In this document: positions 1 through 41,530 of the stretch, piece by piece | Layout: every line of letters begins with the position of its first letter | Numbering within the stretch: the first letter of the stretch is position 1 | Source of the DNA: Norana najaformis | Lineage: Eukaryota; Annelida; Clitellata; Crassiclitellata; Hormogastridae | Direction of reading: 5' to 3' | DNA: 64,000 bases | NCBI GenBank assembly: GCA_964023275.1 | Contig: OZ029929.1 | Location: 11,342,983 to 11,406,982, forward strand | Translations under genes and position numbers: made by a program | Notes under the pieces: generated by a model | The model's input: only the letters and a program-made list of their open reading frames with translations | Told to the model about the DNA's origin: nothing | Databases searched by the model: none

Positions 1-1339
1 GTAATTTCCTTCTCATTATTACTTGTATTAGATCTTTTATGCTCAGTCTTCTTCGGACCTCCGTATTTGTTACCTTCATTGTCCAATTCAGATGTAATAT
101 TCGTCTATAGCAGTACATTTCAAATGCTAATATCTTATCTTTATCCGTCTTCTTGATTGTCCATGCCTCACATGCTTTGTTCGTTGTTCAGTACTTATTT
201 CAGTCAAGTAAATGTTGCTTCAGCTCAAAACCTCATAGGAATGATTTCAATGCCATCTATTATCAATTTCACTGGGGGGGGGGGTGGCATTTGAACCCAG
301 ACCATAGAGGTTATTAGGGGATAAACTATACTTACTCTGCCACAATGCCACATCTCTCACATCTTAAAACTTTATCAACAGTATGTCTCATTGAAGTTTG
401 TCGTCTTTCCATGGAACAGCGGACACATCACATCCCAATGTACTCTCTCTCTCTTCTTCTAGCTGGAATTAATCCCTTCTCGGTAGGGTCCGCCAGGGAG
501 GGACACCCAACTTACTACTACTCCATAATCTGGGATTTCAAACTGCTTCATCACTGCAGTTTGTCAATGCCAAGCTGCAATCATAACAGTGCTGAAGTTT
601 CTTCTGCCTCTTTCACAAAAGATGTCCATGTGTGTGTGTGTGTGTGCTTGCGCGGTCGTGTGATCAGGCGTTTTGACTGAAATCACTGTTAACGTTCGTA
701 TGACTGCAGATCGCTCTACGGAGAAAAATACCGTGCAGCCCTACAGAAAAATAGGTGAACCATTACATGAGAGACAGAAACAGAGACAGAAACAGATGTT
801 TATGTGCATATCATGTGCATCGGGGCCAAGAGACGTTTACACGGACAGTTAGTTATCCTCGGCCGCTCTGCGCAGCGCAAACCCCAGTTGGATTTTTGCA
901 GCCGAGAGCAGCTGCGTTGCGACACGCGAACAGTGATTTTCCGCAGCTGTTATTGTTGCTGGCGATGTTGCTCGTCGGCTTAGGAGTTCTCGTCACATAG
1001 ATTTCGGATTCAGTCGCCAAAGAGACACCAAATTGCATTCAAGTGTCAAACGCTGTGTCGGCGACCTTTCGCCGTGTCAATCGATCGCAACTGGCAGCTC
1101 GCACGCACGATGTGTGGTGTAACATATACTCGAAAAACGACACACAGTCTTTGCTTTGCGTAAATATAATTTGAAGAAACAAACAATTAAATGACCACAG
1201 TCGTTTAATTGAGTCGTCCATATACAGTTGCTAAACGCATGAATCTTTCAACGACATTTGTAACTCAAATCACCAACTGAATTTGAACTGTCGACTGGCT
1301 CGATATGTAATGTAGCATTAATTTGAACTAGTGTAGCGT

Positions 1340-1416
1340 TAACGTCTTGGAAGAGGCTCGAACCCGTACTCTCCTCGTTACAAGCCAAGCACTCTATTCA
1401 ATGTGCTACCGTGCCC
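1340..1416 (-). repeat. tRNA-derived SINE head
   Basis: On the - strand it reads as a degenerate tRNA: GGTAGCACATTGAATAGAG resembles an A box and GGGTTCGAGCC is a near-perfect B box. The cloverleaf is imperfect and the 3' acceptor end is replaced by other sequence, so it is a SINE head, not a tRNA gene. Its upstream side runs into an AT-rich tract. Confidence 0.6.
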
Positions 1417-1417
1417 C

Positions 1418-1605
1418 ATATATATTATATATAATATATATATAATATTATATATATTATATATTATATATATAATATATATATATTATATATATATTAT
1501 ATTAATATTATATATTATATATAATATTACATATATTAATATATATATATTACATATATATTAATATATATATATAATATATATATTATATAATATATAT
1601 GTATA
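1418..1605. repeat. AT dinucleotide-rich tract
   Basis: About 190 bases of almost pure TA/ATAT with TTA/AAT interruptions, containing many short palindromes able to extrude as cruciforms. It immediately abuts the SINE head. Confidence 0.95.
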
Positions 1606-2089
1606 TGATTTAAGTACAGACATTATGTTCAGAGGCAGTCTTGCCACATTGTTGTCTGCTTTTAAGAGACATCGCTTTTAAGAGCGCTGTTGTTTATCCA
1701 TTGTGGAGGAGTACACCATTCATCTAACTGTTACAAAATTACGACTGTGGTTAATTTGTACGAGTTCCCTACGTGAAAGGAACACGGCATGAGGCTGAAG
1801 GTTTTGTTGCTCGGAGATAATAGTTTGGCGTTGTGCGATTGCACACTTTTAATGGTGCTATTTTCCTTCATTGGCCCTGTTGCCGTCAGTGTGTGCATTG
1901 CAAAGTGGCAAGCTATATAAACATCGAGGGATAGAAGCTGAGCGTTTTGAAGTGCCGCTTGAAAATGAAAACTGGACTGAATTAGAAGTTGAGATATAAA
2001 TAGAACAGAGGCAGATAGATGTAATGATGATCTGTTTATCTGGACTGGCATGTACGGTTTCATCTGTAACAGTAAGAATCTATTATTAT

Positions 2090-2280
2090 GTGTGTATGTA
2101 TGTGTGTGTATGTATGTATGTATGTACATATATATCTGTATGTATGTGTATTTACTTCTTATGTATGTATATATATGTATGTATGTGTGTATGTATGTAT
2201 GTATTTACTTCTTATGTATGTATGTATGTATGTATGTATGTGTATATCTGTGTATGTATGTATGTATGCATGTGTATATC
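2090..2280. repeat. (TATG)/(TGTG) compound microsatellite
   Basis: Tandem GTAT tetranucleotides with GTGT interruptions and two short unique inserts (TTTACTTCTTATG) that are themselves duplicated. Open frames over it are an artefact of the repeat. Confidence 0.95.
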
Positions 2281-3253
2281 TGGAGACTTAACAACTTTTC
2301 ATAAAGTAAGCCTACCTCTCTAAAGTACGTCACTTTCTAGCCTAAGTGTTGTTAAAGCTTATGAAGAACAACAAGTTCATCTGTAAGCGAATAATGATGA
2401 GATGAATGGAAGAGTCATCACTGGTGAGCTCTTGCACACAGGTAGAGCACAAACAACAATTGCAGAGTCCTAACTATAGTTGACTGTTGACAACGTGTTA
2501 AGAGTTCCTGAACTCTGTCATGAACTAGTTCTAAGGTGCTTTACAAAGTCATTTGTCAGCTTTGTAAGATTGAAACAGTTAGCAAAACTTAAACTTTCTG
2601 TTTGAAATATGAAGATTTGTTGAAGACTGTTCCTTTGAACAGAGCATGGGTTGGTAACCAAGATGGTTGGTCATTTGGTCATTGTGTTGATAGGATGTGG
2701 ACACCATGTCCAGAGTTCTCTTAGTGCCTGTGAATAGGCTGGTTCCTGCAACTCAGCTTTCGTTGGGCGCTGTAGAAATCTCAAGATTACGATTAACTCT
2801 GTACTTATTTCCTTGGAGTTCTCGGGGCAGTATTTTCCCAAGTAATTTTGTTCTTAGAGCGCTATTCAGATTTTAGAGGTAAGTTACGATACATTACACT
2901 ACAGCTCAGCAGGGTTATGTCATTTCATCAGGTGCAAGACTAGGTGCATTGTGCAGTATTGGATTTGAAACAGGATTACCTGGGATTTATCTTGTCATGT
3001 TTGACTTTGAGGCTATTAATTGATGGGCAAATGGATTGCTATTGAAGCTAGTCAGTTATTTATCGAGACACTTGATGTAGCGCCTTTTAGGTACCTCACA
3101 AAGTGCTGTCTAAGCTAGGTTAAGTGAAGTTTAAAAAAGTTCATCAGTAAGGAACATTACAGTGCGGAGATAAACTAGGAAAGTCACAATAGGTGGGCTT
3201 CCATATACATGCTAAACTCGACCAACAGTTTGAGGCATAGTAAAATATTGAGA

Positions 3254-4780
3254 GATATTCTGAGATTAGATTAGGTATTGAATAGTTGACCAACTGTTGA
3301 ATTGCCATTTTCCATGCTTGTAATGCTAAAGATACTCTGAGATTAGATTAGATATTGAATAGTTGACCAACTGTTGAATTGCCATTTTCCATGCTTGTAA
3401 TGCTAAAGATACTCTGAGATTAGATTAGATTAGATATTGAATAGTTGACCAACTGTTGAATTGCCATTTTCCATGCTTGTAATGCTAAAGATACTCTGAG
3501 ATTAGATTAGATATTGAATAGTTGACCAACTGTTGAATTGCCATTTTCCATGCTTGTAATGCTAAAGATACTCTGAGATTAGATTAGATATTGAATAGTT
3601 GACCAACTGTTGAATTGCCATTTTCCATGCTTGTAATGCTAACGATACTCTGAGATTAGATTAGATATTGAATAGTTGACCATCTGTTGAATTGCCATTT
3701 TCCATGCTTGTAATGCTAAAGATACTCTGAGATTCGATTAGATTAGATATTGAATAGTTGACCAACTGTTGAATTGCCATTTTCCATGCTTGTAATGCTA
3801 AAGATACTCTGAGATTAGATTAGATTAGATATTGAATAGTTGACCAACTGTTGAATTGCCATTTTCCATGCTTGTAATGCTAAAGATACTCTGAGATTAG
3901 ATTAGATTAGATATTGAATAGTTGACCAACTGTTGAATTGCCATTTTCCATGCTTGTAATGCTAAAGATACTCTGAGATTAGATTAGATTAGATATTGAA
4001 TAGTTGACCAACTGTTGAATTGCCATTTTCCATGCTTGTAATGCTAAAGATACTCTGAGATTAGATTAGATATTGAATAGTTGACCAACTGTTGAATTGC
4101 CATTTTCCATGCTTGTAATGCTAAAGATACTCTGAGATTAGATTAGATATTGAATAGTTGACCAACTGTTGAATTGCCATTTTCCATGCTTGTAATGCTA
4201 AAGATACTCTGAGATTAGATTAGATTAGATATTGAATAGTTGACCAACTGTTGAATTGCCATTTTCCATGCTTGTAATGCTAAAGATACTCTGAGATTAG
4301 ATTAGATTAGATATTGAATAGTTGACCAACTGTTGAATTGCCATTTTCCATGCTTGTAATGCTAAAGATACTCTGAGATTAGATTAGATTAGATATTGAA
4401 TAGTTGACCAACTGTTGAATTGCCATTTTCCATGCTTGTAATGCTAAAGATACTCTGAGATTAGATTAGATTAGATATTGAATAGTTGACCAACTGTTGA
4501 ATTGCCATTTTCCATGCTTGTAATGCTAAAGATACTCTGAGATTAGATTAGATTAGATATTGAATAGTTGACCAACTGTTGAATTGCCATTTTCCATGCT
4601 TGTAATGCTAAAGATACTCTGAGATTAGATTAGATTAGATATTGAATAGTTGACCAACTGTTGAATTGCCATTTTCCATGCTTGTAATGCTAAAGATACT
4701 ATGAGATTAGATTAGATATTGAATAGTTGAATTGCCATTTTCCATGCTTGTAAAGATACTCTGAGATTCGATTAGGTTAT
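3254..4780 (+). repeat. 77/82-bp minisatellite, about 20 copies
   Basis: Units start with GATACTCTGAGATTAGATTAG and end in CATGCTTGTAATGCTAAA. Unit starts at 3331, 3408, 3490, 3567, 3644, 3721, 3803, 3885, 3967, 4049, 4126, 4203, 4285, 4367, 4449, 4531, 4613 and 4695 show two lengths, 77 and 82 bp, differing by one ATTAG pentamer. The first and last copies are degenerate or truncated. Internal identity is very high, so the array expanded recently. Confidence 0.97.
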
Positions 4781-5433
4781 ATATTGAATAGGCGACCTGG
4801 TGTTGTCGGTTTCCATGCTTGTGGCATATTTGCGCATCATCCATTAACGGAGGACTCTGCCTTTGAAGATGTGGACCGTAGTTAGGATTACTCATGGGAA
4901 TAGATGTCTTTTTATTTTGACAAATGTGTTGTCTGTTTGTATCTCATTTGTAAATATGATCAGATGGATATTTTGATTCTTATTTTGTCGGATATTCAAC
5001 ACATTCTTTTGGATATTGCCCTGATTGCAGCTTGGATTTGGTGTGACATCAGTTGATGCCTTGTGCATTAAACACCGGCGTGTTAGAAGTTACTCCTTAC
5101 AGTTACAATTATATTCTTTTGTCAGAATCCTTGATATTATTGTTTGCCAAAAGTTTTGTCTGGTCTTGTTTTGACAAATAACCTCTTTGTTTTTCATTTT
5201 CTTGGATGCTTTATGTTTGCTAATATTGTTTTAAATATAATTTCTCTTCATCTTTGTTCATATTGGATTCCTTTTCATCTTGCCACAATGTCATATAGGG
5301 AATTTTACCAAAATGTCTAATATATTTTCAAATATCATGCAGACTACATTTCCAGTGTCCTATCAATCCTTTATTATTTCTATGTTTATTAAGCGCCACT
5401 ATCTAATGACTGAGCATCAGTCGATGGCGCTGA

Positions 5434-5553
5434 GCAGTTGTGAGTGAGGGACATGCTCAAAGCCTCTGTTTATAGTAACCGTCTCAGGGGAGAAGACTCG
5501 AACCCGTACTCTGCGCTTTATAGATAGAGCGCTTTATCCAATCGGCTACCGTG
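5434..5553 (-). repeat. tRNA-derived SINE
   Basis: The - strand has an A-box-like GGTAGCCGATTGGATAAAG and a B box GGGTTCGAGTC. The downstream body (towards 5434) shares order and sequence with the copy at 32555-32671, including the GTGAxTGAxGGACxTGCTCAA block. Two copies with the same body define one SINE family. Confidence 0.7.
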
Positions 5554-7609
5554 TCACGCAGATATGCAAATACGCCGTGTGTTATCTATTAGGCTGAATT
5601 CCTGCTATTTGCCAGATGATAAATTGCGTGGCTTGTGTCTGTTCTTCACGTCGGCTGTTCTTCGCAACGTCAAATTTCCTGTCGATTCAATGTGTGCTAG
5701 ATCACATTTATCCAGCGTTTGGTCAGCGGCCTACTGTAATAGAATACCAAGAATTTACGTTCTTTACCTAATTTATATTTATTTAAGAAGCAGATTATTC
5801 GGTATGTTAGTGTTTCTTGCGACTGAACATTGTGTAATTTGTTTGAATTTTAGTTTTGTCAAAGTAGTAGGCTATTTCTTTTCTTTGTGGACAGATGTTG
5901 TTCTCGTTTCAGTTAAGAATTGATTAGCTGCTCGAATATAAGACATTAGCCATCAATATATTATTGTGTTATAGGCTACCCTAAATTAGCAGGACCTTGG
6001 CCCCTTTTGGGTAGACCTTTGCATCCAGATGAGTCTTTTTGTTACTACATTTGCAATGTTTTATTCTGTTTTTGGAGCAATAAACAAACTTACTTACTCC
6101 ATGGAAATTGTGATGTAATAGCCACTGTTCTTAATTTTCCTATGGCTTGCCGTCGTTCTTTCGGTAGCCTACTCCGACACGATTAGTATTCACGTGCCGC
6201 ACGCGTACGGTGTCCCAACGACGTCGGGAATGAAACGCTTTCAAGTATGGTTTGTAGATCCCTGTTGCTTTGCAATGAAATTGAGCCTATTGTGTAATTG
6301 ATTAATAAACTTGGCGTGTGCTCAGGCAATCAGTTTACGGCCGTTCATGCGGCATACACCTGGGTTAGCCATCCGGCTGGAGTTATAGAGAACTCTCTGT
6401 GGGGGGTTGGGAGCAACGTTTCGTAGCGAAATACCCCTCGCTGTGCATGCCAGCCACGTTTAGTGGCTTGCTGGAAGCAATGACCCTGTTATGGCCTTGA
6501 GGAAGCAGGGCAGACCGACATAAAGCTTGAAGCAAACACATCCATAAAATTGTAGAAAATACATTAAATTGTAAATGGATACTGGTGTAAAATTTTTAAC
6601 AACCAACGCATAATGTATTTAAACGAAATTGTACGTTAAATTGTAAACATGAGGCCCTGCTTGCAGAAACTGTTAAACAGATTTAAAATGTAAATAGAGA
6701 CCCAAATGAAATACAAACATGCAGATACCTAAATAGAATTTTAGTTGAATACCTAAATAACATTTTAAACAGATACATAGCACTTTAAGCAGATACACAA
6801 GAATTTAACAGATACAGAATTGTAACCAGGTTCATAAGAAAGAATTAAAGAAATACACAACATTTAAAAAGCAATGAAAATAGAAACACAAGTGTGAATG
6901 CAAGAGAGTTGTATTCACATGTATATGTGTATGCATGAAAGCATAGAATGTAAAAGTCATACATAGGTAAGACATCTTTCGTTGCACAAAATTGCATGAA
7001 CATATAGACATAAAACAATATATATTTATATAAATATCTGTATTTGTAATTATGTATATGAAAGTTTAAAGACGTTCTTATTTCCCCAGTATTCTCATGT
7101 TATAAGCGCTTCTGAGTAGTTTGTTCTGTAAGAAGCTCTATATAAGTTATAAACTACAATACAATACAATTTACAGTTGTATCTACAGAAACTGGACTGG
7201 GCCATGTGTGTCTGTGTTTACAGACGAATGTATCACAGGCGTGCTCATGTTTTTGTGTGCATATATGCTTATGTTTAATACGCCAGCCAGTGTTTAATAA
7301 TTCTGCTCAGCTGCGCCTGATAATATTGCTGCTGGTCGTACAAAGCAGCTTGTCATCATCAATTCCGTCGGCGTAGTGATTGCTGCGCTCGTTGCACCAT
7401 GGCTGCATGGGAAACGCTGAACCTTGTCACTGTTGCATATATTGCATTCGAAGCATATTGTGTTCCCCGTAAAATTTTGTGACAGGTTTTGAAGGCTTCG
7501 GTCGAAAATTTCTGGTGACTCTTCTCTTAGTCGTCTGCCTCTTTGGCCGTTTTTCCTAGGCTACCTACTGTTGCTCTTTTGCGCCGTATGCTTTACTTCT
7601 TGCTCTATT

Positions 7610-7700
7610 TTTCTTCAGTTTTTTTCATCAGTTTTTCGTCAGTTTTTCTCAGTTTTTTCATCAGTTTTTCATCAGTTTTTCTCAATTTTTCCTCAGTTTC
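7610..7700. repeat. T-rich short tandem repeat
   Basis: Degenerate tandem copies of about 10-11 bases of the type TTTTTCATCAG / TTTTTCTCAG. The Phe/Ser-rich open frames here are simply this repeat. Confidence 0.85.
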
Positions 7701-8261
7701 TCATCTTTGTTTCTGTTTTCACACATTTTTTCTCTTTTGTTTTCCAGTGTTGAAACTTTCATTTTGCATTATTATCTTTGCATTTTATACTGTACAGTTG
7801 AATTCTGTGGACAACCCTCACCCACACTGGTTTGGGGCAAACTCGGTGGCATGACCCCTACTTTGAATGTGGTTTGGCCACACTGCCCTTTTGGATTTGC
7901 CCTTGAGTCGTATGCTGCTGAATTCTTAAGTGTCCTGGTTTGAATCAGAAGTGTTTGAGGAGAGGAAGTATCCGCATAAGCAACCTAGATTGCTGCTTAG
8001 GGTGACAGTTTTGTGGGGGGAAACCAACAATACTGGTGCTCAGAAACTTTCGCCTACCTTTGGGATTAAATCAAGTGATGGTTTGTCTGCAATCTCACTT
8101 TATGGCAAGCAAGTTCTATGTGGCCCAAAGCCACCTCTTTTATCGACTGGAACATTTGGACTCGTATGAAACAGAGTGTGTTGGTGAAGTTGGGCAGGGC
8201 TAGCACTGGAGTAGTACCTGTGGACTGGGAATGATAAGTCCGCTCCTTGGCTGTTGAATGT

Positions 8262-36805
<28,544 letters not shown>

Positions 36806-37454
36806 TTCGCCGGTTTTGATTGGGTTTTTGCCAGATTTCGTCGTAATTTTGATGTAGTTTTTGGGTTTTGTTTATCCTCTGAAATCGTTAACTCCTTTGT
36901 AGCTGAACTGAATTAAATGATTTGTTGAAATGCTCAATTATTTTGATTTGACTTATCCTGAAAATGCTGAATTCAGTTTTGGTCTCAACCGAATTGCATT
37001 GCATTTTCTGAAATTTATCAATTGGTTGAGCCCTCATAATCTTAAATTCTAGGTGTCTTTCGTAAGTTTACTGATTTATCGCTGTATTTCCTGATTATTT
37101 TGGCATGATTCAGGTTTTGTTAATCACTGTCGTCTGAGTCTGACCGTGCTGACAATATTCTAGTCAGCACTGGTCATTGAGCAGATAGTCTGATGGTAGA
37201 CTACAGTGTGGCTGGTCTTGTTACCAGTTACTGTCTAGCTTTCTGGCCACATTACTTTCTTGAAGTCTGCTGTTGGTTCACAAGAATTCACGTGCTTTTG
37301 CTGAAGTTTTTGATTATCTTGATGGAATTCTGGTTGATTTCTTGTCCAGGTGATTGAAGTACATGCTGGCCTCATTGAATTCAGTTTGGTTTTGGTGAAA
37401 TGTTTAAGTTTTACATTATTATTATGTTTGGTTGTATGTGTTTGCGTGCCAATA

Positions 37455-37700
37455 GATAGTGTGGCATGGTGGTCTGTCGGTAACGCGTTTGGTCAGTGAT
37501 CGTGCGGTTGTGGGTTTGACGCCATGTAATGCCCCTGAGTTGTTTGTGCACACTGTGCCTCTGTTACCAAGCTGTATAATTTGGTACTAGCATAAGCTGG
37601 AAGTAAATGGCTAGTCCTTCAAGGCATTGGCCCCGTGTCCAGGATCTTGAGATTCATCCATTGTCGGCTCAAGGGCCTAAAAGAAGGAAATGAACGCCTC
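37455..37700 (+). repeat. SINE-like repeat with tRNA-like head
   Basis: GGCATGGTGGTCTGTCGGTAACGC followed by GTTGTGGGTTTGACGCC resembles A and B boxes. The first 50 bases recur at about 59776-59816 (CCGTGGTCTGTCGGTAACGG), so it is dispersed. Confidence 0.5.
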
Positions 37701-38559
37701 CCCTACGTCTTGCTTGTGGGATATGGAATACTTTTTTTAGTTTGGTTCATCCATTGAAATCTGATTTTTTTACATTACATTTTTCTTTATTTTGACATAA
37801 ATTTAGTTGGTTTATCTCAAAATTCCATCACTGTTTTGGCAGATTTAATGGTTTTTTGAAAATTTTTCTTCCCTTTTGCTTTTCAGCTTTACTCATTCTG
37901 GAATTTGGCATGCACGCTGATATTGCTTATAAGCGACTATCAACTTGATGCCTTGAGAATTATTACAATAGCGCTAAAGAAGTTTGAGATTAGATTCGAC
38001 TAGAATTTTTTATTTTGGGTTGATTCGGCTCGGTTAATGAGAAGAAAATTCCATGTTTGTTTGGTGTTGCTAAACTGGGGAGTGTTTAGCTGAAACTCTT
38101 TGGTCATTTGGGCGCCATTGTGGCATCTACATTTAGAATGGTGTTGCAGTTATTGTGCAAAATTTGCAGCCCATGAGTAGCAGCTGCCAAGGTGTAGGCA
38201 GTTATTATTAATTATTATTAAACATATTTATAACACGCGCAATTAACAACAGCCTCAAAGGCACGTGCAACTACCCTAAAAATGTCATACTGTTGGGTTT
38301 TGTTGTTAAGAACCAAAGACTTTGTTGTATTGTCTCATGTTCTTTGTTGTCTTGTTGCCTCTGTTTACATTTAAATCTGTTTACTTGAATGGGACCAAAC
38401 AGTCTGAGATCTTGCCTCTTAGATTTCGATCCGATTACCAGATCCTCGTGTGGACCAACTATTTTGATGTCTTGCCCCAAATTCCTAGGTTTTAGTCCAA
38501 AAGTAGGTCAAACAGAAGTAGAAGAGCACAGTAAAGAAAGAATTTCAGCACCTTACTTA

Positions 38560-38680
38560 TCTTGACCTACTTTTGCTTTCTTGTCTTGACCTACTTTCAC
38601 TTTCTTATTTTGACCTACTTTTGCTTTCTTATCTTGACCTACTTTTGCTTTCTTATCTTGACCTACTTTCGCTTTCTTTG
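38560..38680 (+). repeat. 24-bp repeat TTGACCTACTTTTGCTTTCTTATC
   Basis: Five near-perfect copies, with C/T differences only. Confidence 0.9.
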
Positions 38681-40162
38681 CCTTCTGCTGTTGAGCTCAT
38701 ATTGTGTTTTATTTTTGCAGCTGCAGAATTTTTTCACTAGCAGGAACCGTTAATAAGACTTCGTTAACAAACCACTGCTGCTGTGATTATCGTTCTTATC
38801 ACATTACCAATAATGTTACTGATTATACTGCACAGAAGTTTATTTGTTTAATATTGTTAAGGAAGTAATGTTATTACGGACTTTCCAAAAAAGTGCTACA
38901 TAATTTTACAACGGCCTTACGTTATGAAACAGAACGAGAAGTATGTTAGGCTGTTGGCCATTTTGTTATGGTTTTATCTCGCAACACAGACCAAATATGT
39001 ACCAAAACTTTATATTTGATGATTTTTCTTGTTATTGAGTGATTGGAAAATTACGACAGGTCTCAATTTTGTCACATTTCAAGACACTGTAACGAAACGT
39101 ACAGAAATGTTCAGTACAGGGTGTGCAAAATGTTTAGTGATATTTTTGAAATTGGAGATTTTTGAACAATAAGAATGATTTATATATATATATATATATG
39201 TATATATATACACACACACATATGTACTATACCCCTTACTTGTACACCCTGTTATTATATCAATAGATCAATTGCTAGCATCATTGGTATTATACTGGCT
39301 TCTCCCATGTAAAGTCTCTACATGCTAGTTAAGCAAAATGTCTCTTCTGGGGAAATCCTGTGTTGCTCCCAATTAGCTACATATGCTCTATGAAAATAAT
39401 TACCAGAAACTGTCCCGATTTTGAGAACTTTACCCCATACATCATACCTCTGACAAATGCAAAAGCATCGCATGTATAAAAACAGTTAACTGTTTCAAAT
39501 TATTTAATTGCTTGATGCTCAGCCTTTGAATGGCCTGTTGTTTGGTCCTGTCCTCCATACTGTATATGCATACACATGTCTAAGGCTATTATTATATAGA
39601 CGTTTGAAAGGGTTCTTAGTGGCAGATGCATGGATCACTTTGGCTGTTTCTGGTGGCTGTAGATGTTAGAGGCGTAGAAGGTACCGGTATGTGGGTTATA
39701 TTTCCACTCTTGTTTTTAGGCCTTTTTCACGCTCCTGGAGATCACATGGCCAGATCACGTACAGACATTCCAGACAAAAATAATAATGCGGTTTCAAATT
39801 TGGCATTAAGCCGTACATAAGTCTGTGATCACTCGTTACAAGATTACTTGATTACTCGTTACAGGAGCTGTCTAAACTAACCATCTAGCCATCCGTCATA
39901 GTGACTTGTATCGGACAAGAGCTCTAAGAACATTCATTCATTCAGAGCATTGGACGTGGCTCTTGCGAACTTGATTCGATATAGCGCCGGTGAATATGCT
40001 GGTCTCTCTGATGCAGCTTTTGTTTGGCAGTGAGAGATTTTGGAGATTTATATTACATTCATTACATTACATTTATGAAGCACTGCTCCAAGATATCGAC
40101 TCAAGGCGCTGATGGTGTCGTATTGTTTTTAGTGTTTAGACATTATTGTCTGCCAACTGCAG

Positions 40163-40263
40163 GTGTAAAGTCGAAGAGTGTATTGGGCATTGGTAGAGAA
40201 GAATGGGGAGACGTTTTTGGTCATTTTCACTTGAAATTTAAGGATGAAGATATGTCAGGATTG
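40163..40263 (+). other. Possible isolated exon
   Basis: A 101-nt stretch preceded by CTGCCAACTGCAG and followed by a consensus donor GTGAGT stays open in one frame (2 + 99 nt). It encodes a hydrophilic sequence with EEWGDVFGHFHLKFKDED. I do not recognise it. No partner exon with compatible phase was found nearby, so it may be chance or part of an unseen gene. Confidence 0.2.
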
Positions 40264-40872
40264 GTGAGTGATCTTTGCGTAAAGAAACTTATGTTAGGGT
40301 GATTAAGTCTGGCCAGCTTTCTTGTTGCTGTTGCTGAGGAACACTTGATGAGTGAGTTAATCAGTTATTCTTTGTACAAACGTTGCATGATCCGTTTACG
40401 CACTGGTGAAAGAAGTTGCCTCGTTAGGGTGTTTATCAAAATGATTACGTGGTTGACTTACCTTTTTGTCTGAAATGCTACTTGATAATAATTATCATTT
40501 CTCTAGCGCTGGTGTCTAATGTACAAGGCGTCAAGCGGTGGCACTCCAAAACCAAGCTGTAAATAGGTCAATACCCAGAAAGTCAGTCCACTGAGACACT
40601 GCACGTGACTTGAAGAATAATTATCAGTTGATGAGTTGATGTTTAATTAATATCTTTCACGAATCAATACCCTGAGTATTATTGCAGTGGGACAGTTGAA
40701 GTTCTTGGATTATTATTATTTGATTTATGTTAGAAACCCTACGTTATTGCAATGATCAGTCATTGTTTATCAACACACAATCAAGACGATTGAAAAGTGT
40801 TTGTAAAAACACTATGCTAGGCCTGTCTTTCATTAATTATTCATTAATTCACTATGAATTAATGAATTAATT

Positions 40873-41020
40873 AGTGGTGCTTGGGCCACTGCTGTTCATA
40901 ATTCTTATTAAAAACATGGATGATGGGATCTTGTCTAAAGTTTCTAAGTTTGCAGGTGATACAGAACTACGTAGAGCAGTGGTGGAAGAACAAGAATCAC
41001 TTAAAATCTGTATGTTATTT
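40873..41020 (+). pseudogene. Non-LTR reverse-transcriptase relic
   Basis: The frame encodes VLGPLLFIILIKNMDDGI and SKVSKFAGDTELRRAV, matching the GSVLGPLLFIIYINDL...SKFADDTKL core of LINE reverse transcriptases. The catalytic FADD appears as FAGD, and the flanks contain stops. It is a dead fragment of about 50 codons. Confidence 0.8.
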
Positions 41021-41384
41021 ATATTAATTAATATTTATTCATTTGTTAATGTTTGTGAAAATACTACGTGATTGAGTTGATTGATTTTTGCGTTTGTAAG
41101 AAACACTAGAGTTTCACTGATTGGATTGTTGGCAGTCATTTTGTGATTTTTAGTGATTTAACGATCAAAGGACTTCTGCAAGTTGTTTGTGTTCGTTGGT
41201 ATTAACATGAAGGGCATCAGTGAAAGCCCAGTTGACCTGATTTCTCTAATCGCGAGGGAGTCTTTCCATCATATTTGTCTGGTTGCTCATTGATATATCC
41301 ATCCATCCATCACTCTTTCAGCTAGTTTGGTGTTAAGTCTGGCTTTTTCAATCGCCTTTCCCGAGAGCTCCGGCTAGTTTTCCT

Positions 41385-41530
41385 CAGTTTGTCTCTTCTG
41401 CAGTTTCGCAAGCGCCTGAAGTCTGTATTATTTGACAGTGGTCTCACTGGTTCGGGTCGGTAGCGCTTCTGATGGGTCTATTCTTGAAGTGGGGCTTTAT
41501 AAATGTCAGATTACAATAACAATTACAATT
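41385..41530 (+). mobile_element. LINE 3' end, short copy
   Basis: TTTCGCAAGCGCCTGAAGTC, GGTTCGGGTCGGTAGCGCTTC and GGGGCTTTATAAATGTCAG followed by ATTACAATAACAATTACAATT. This is the same tail architecture as 16680-17025, with only the last 30 codons of ORF2 left. Confidence 0.75.

Noticed and set aside
755-1000. 81-codon frame ending in a hydrophobic Leu-rich stretch, as a possible secreted or membrane peptide
   Set aside because: No homology recognised and no splice or promoter support; the hydrophobic part is at the C-terminus and the frame is short enough to be chance.
1340-1416. Functional tRNA gene on the - strand
   Set aside because: A and B boxes are recognisable but stems do not pair well and no acceptor stem is complete. 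Similar copies with a shared body show it is SINE-derived.
5564-5923. 119-codon + strand frame
   Set aside because: It begins inside a SINE boundary and is Phe/Leu-rich with no recognisable motif. Composition matches surrounding AT-rich DNA.
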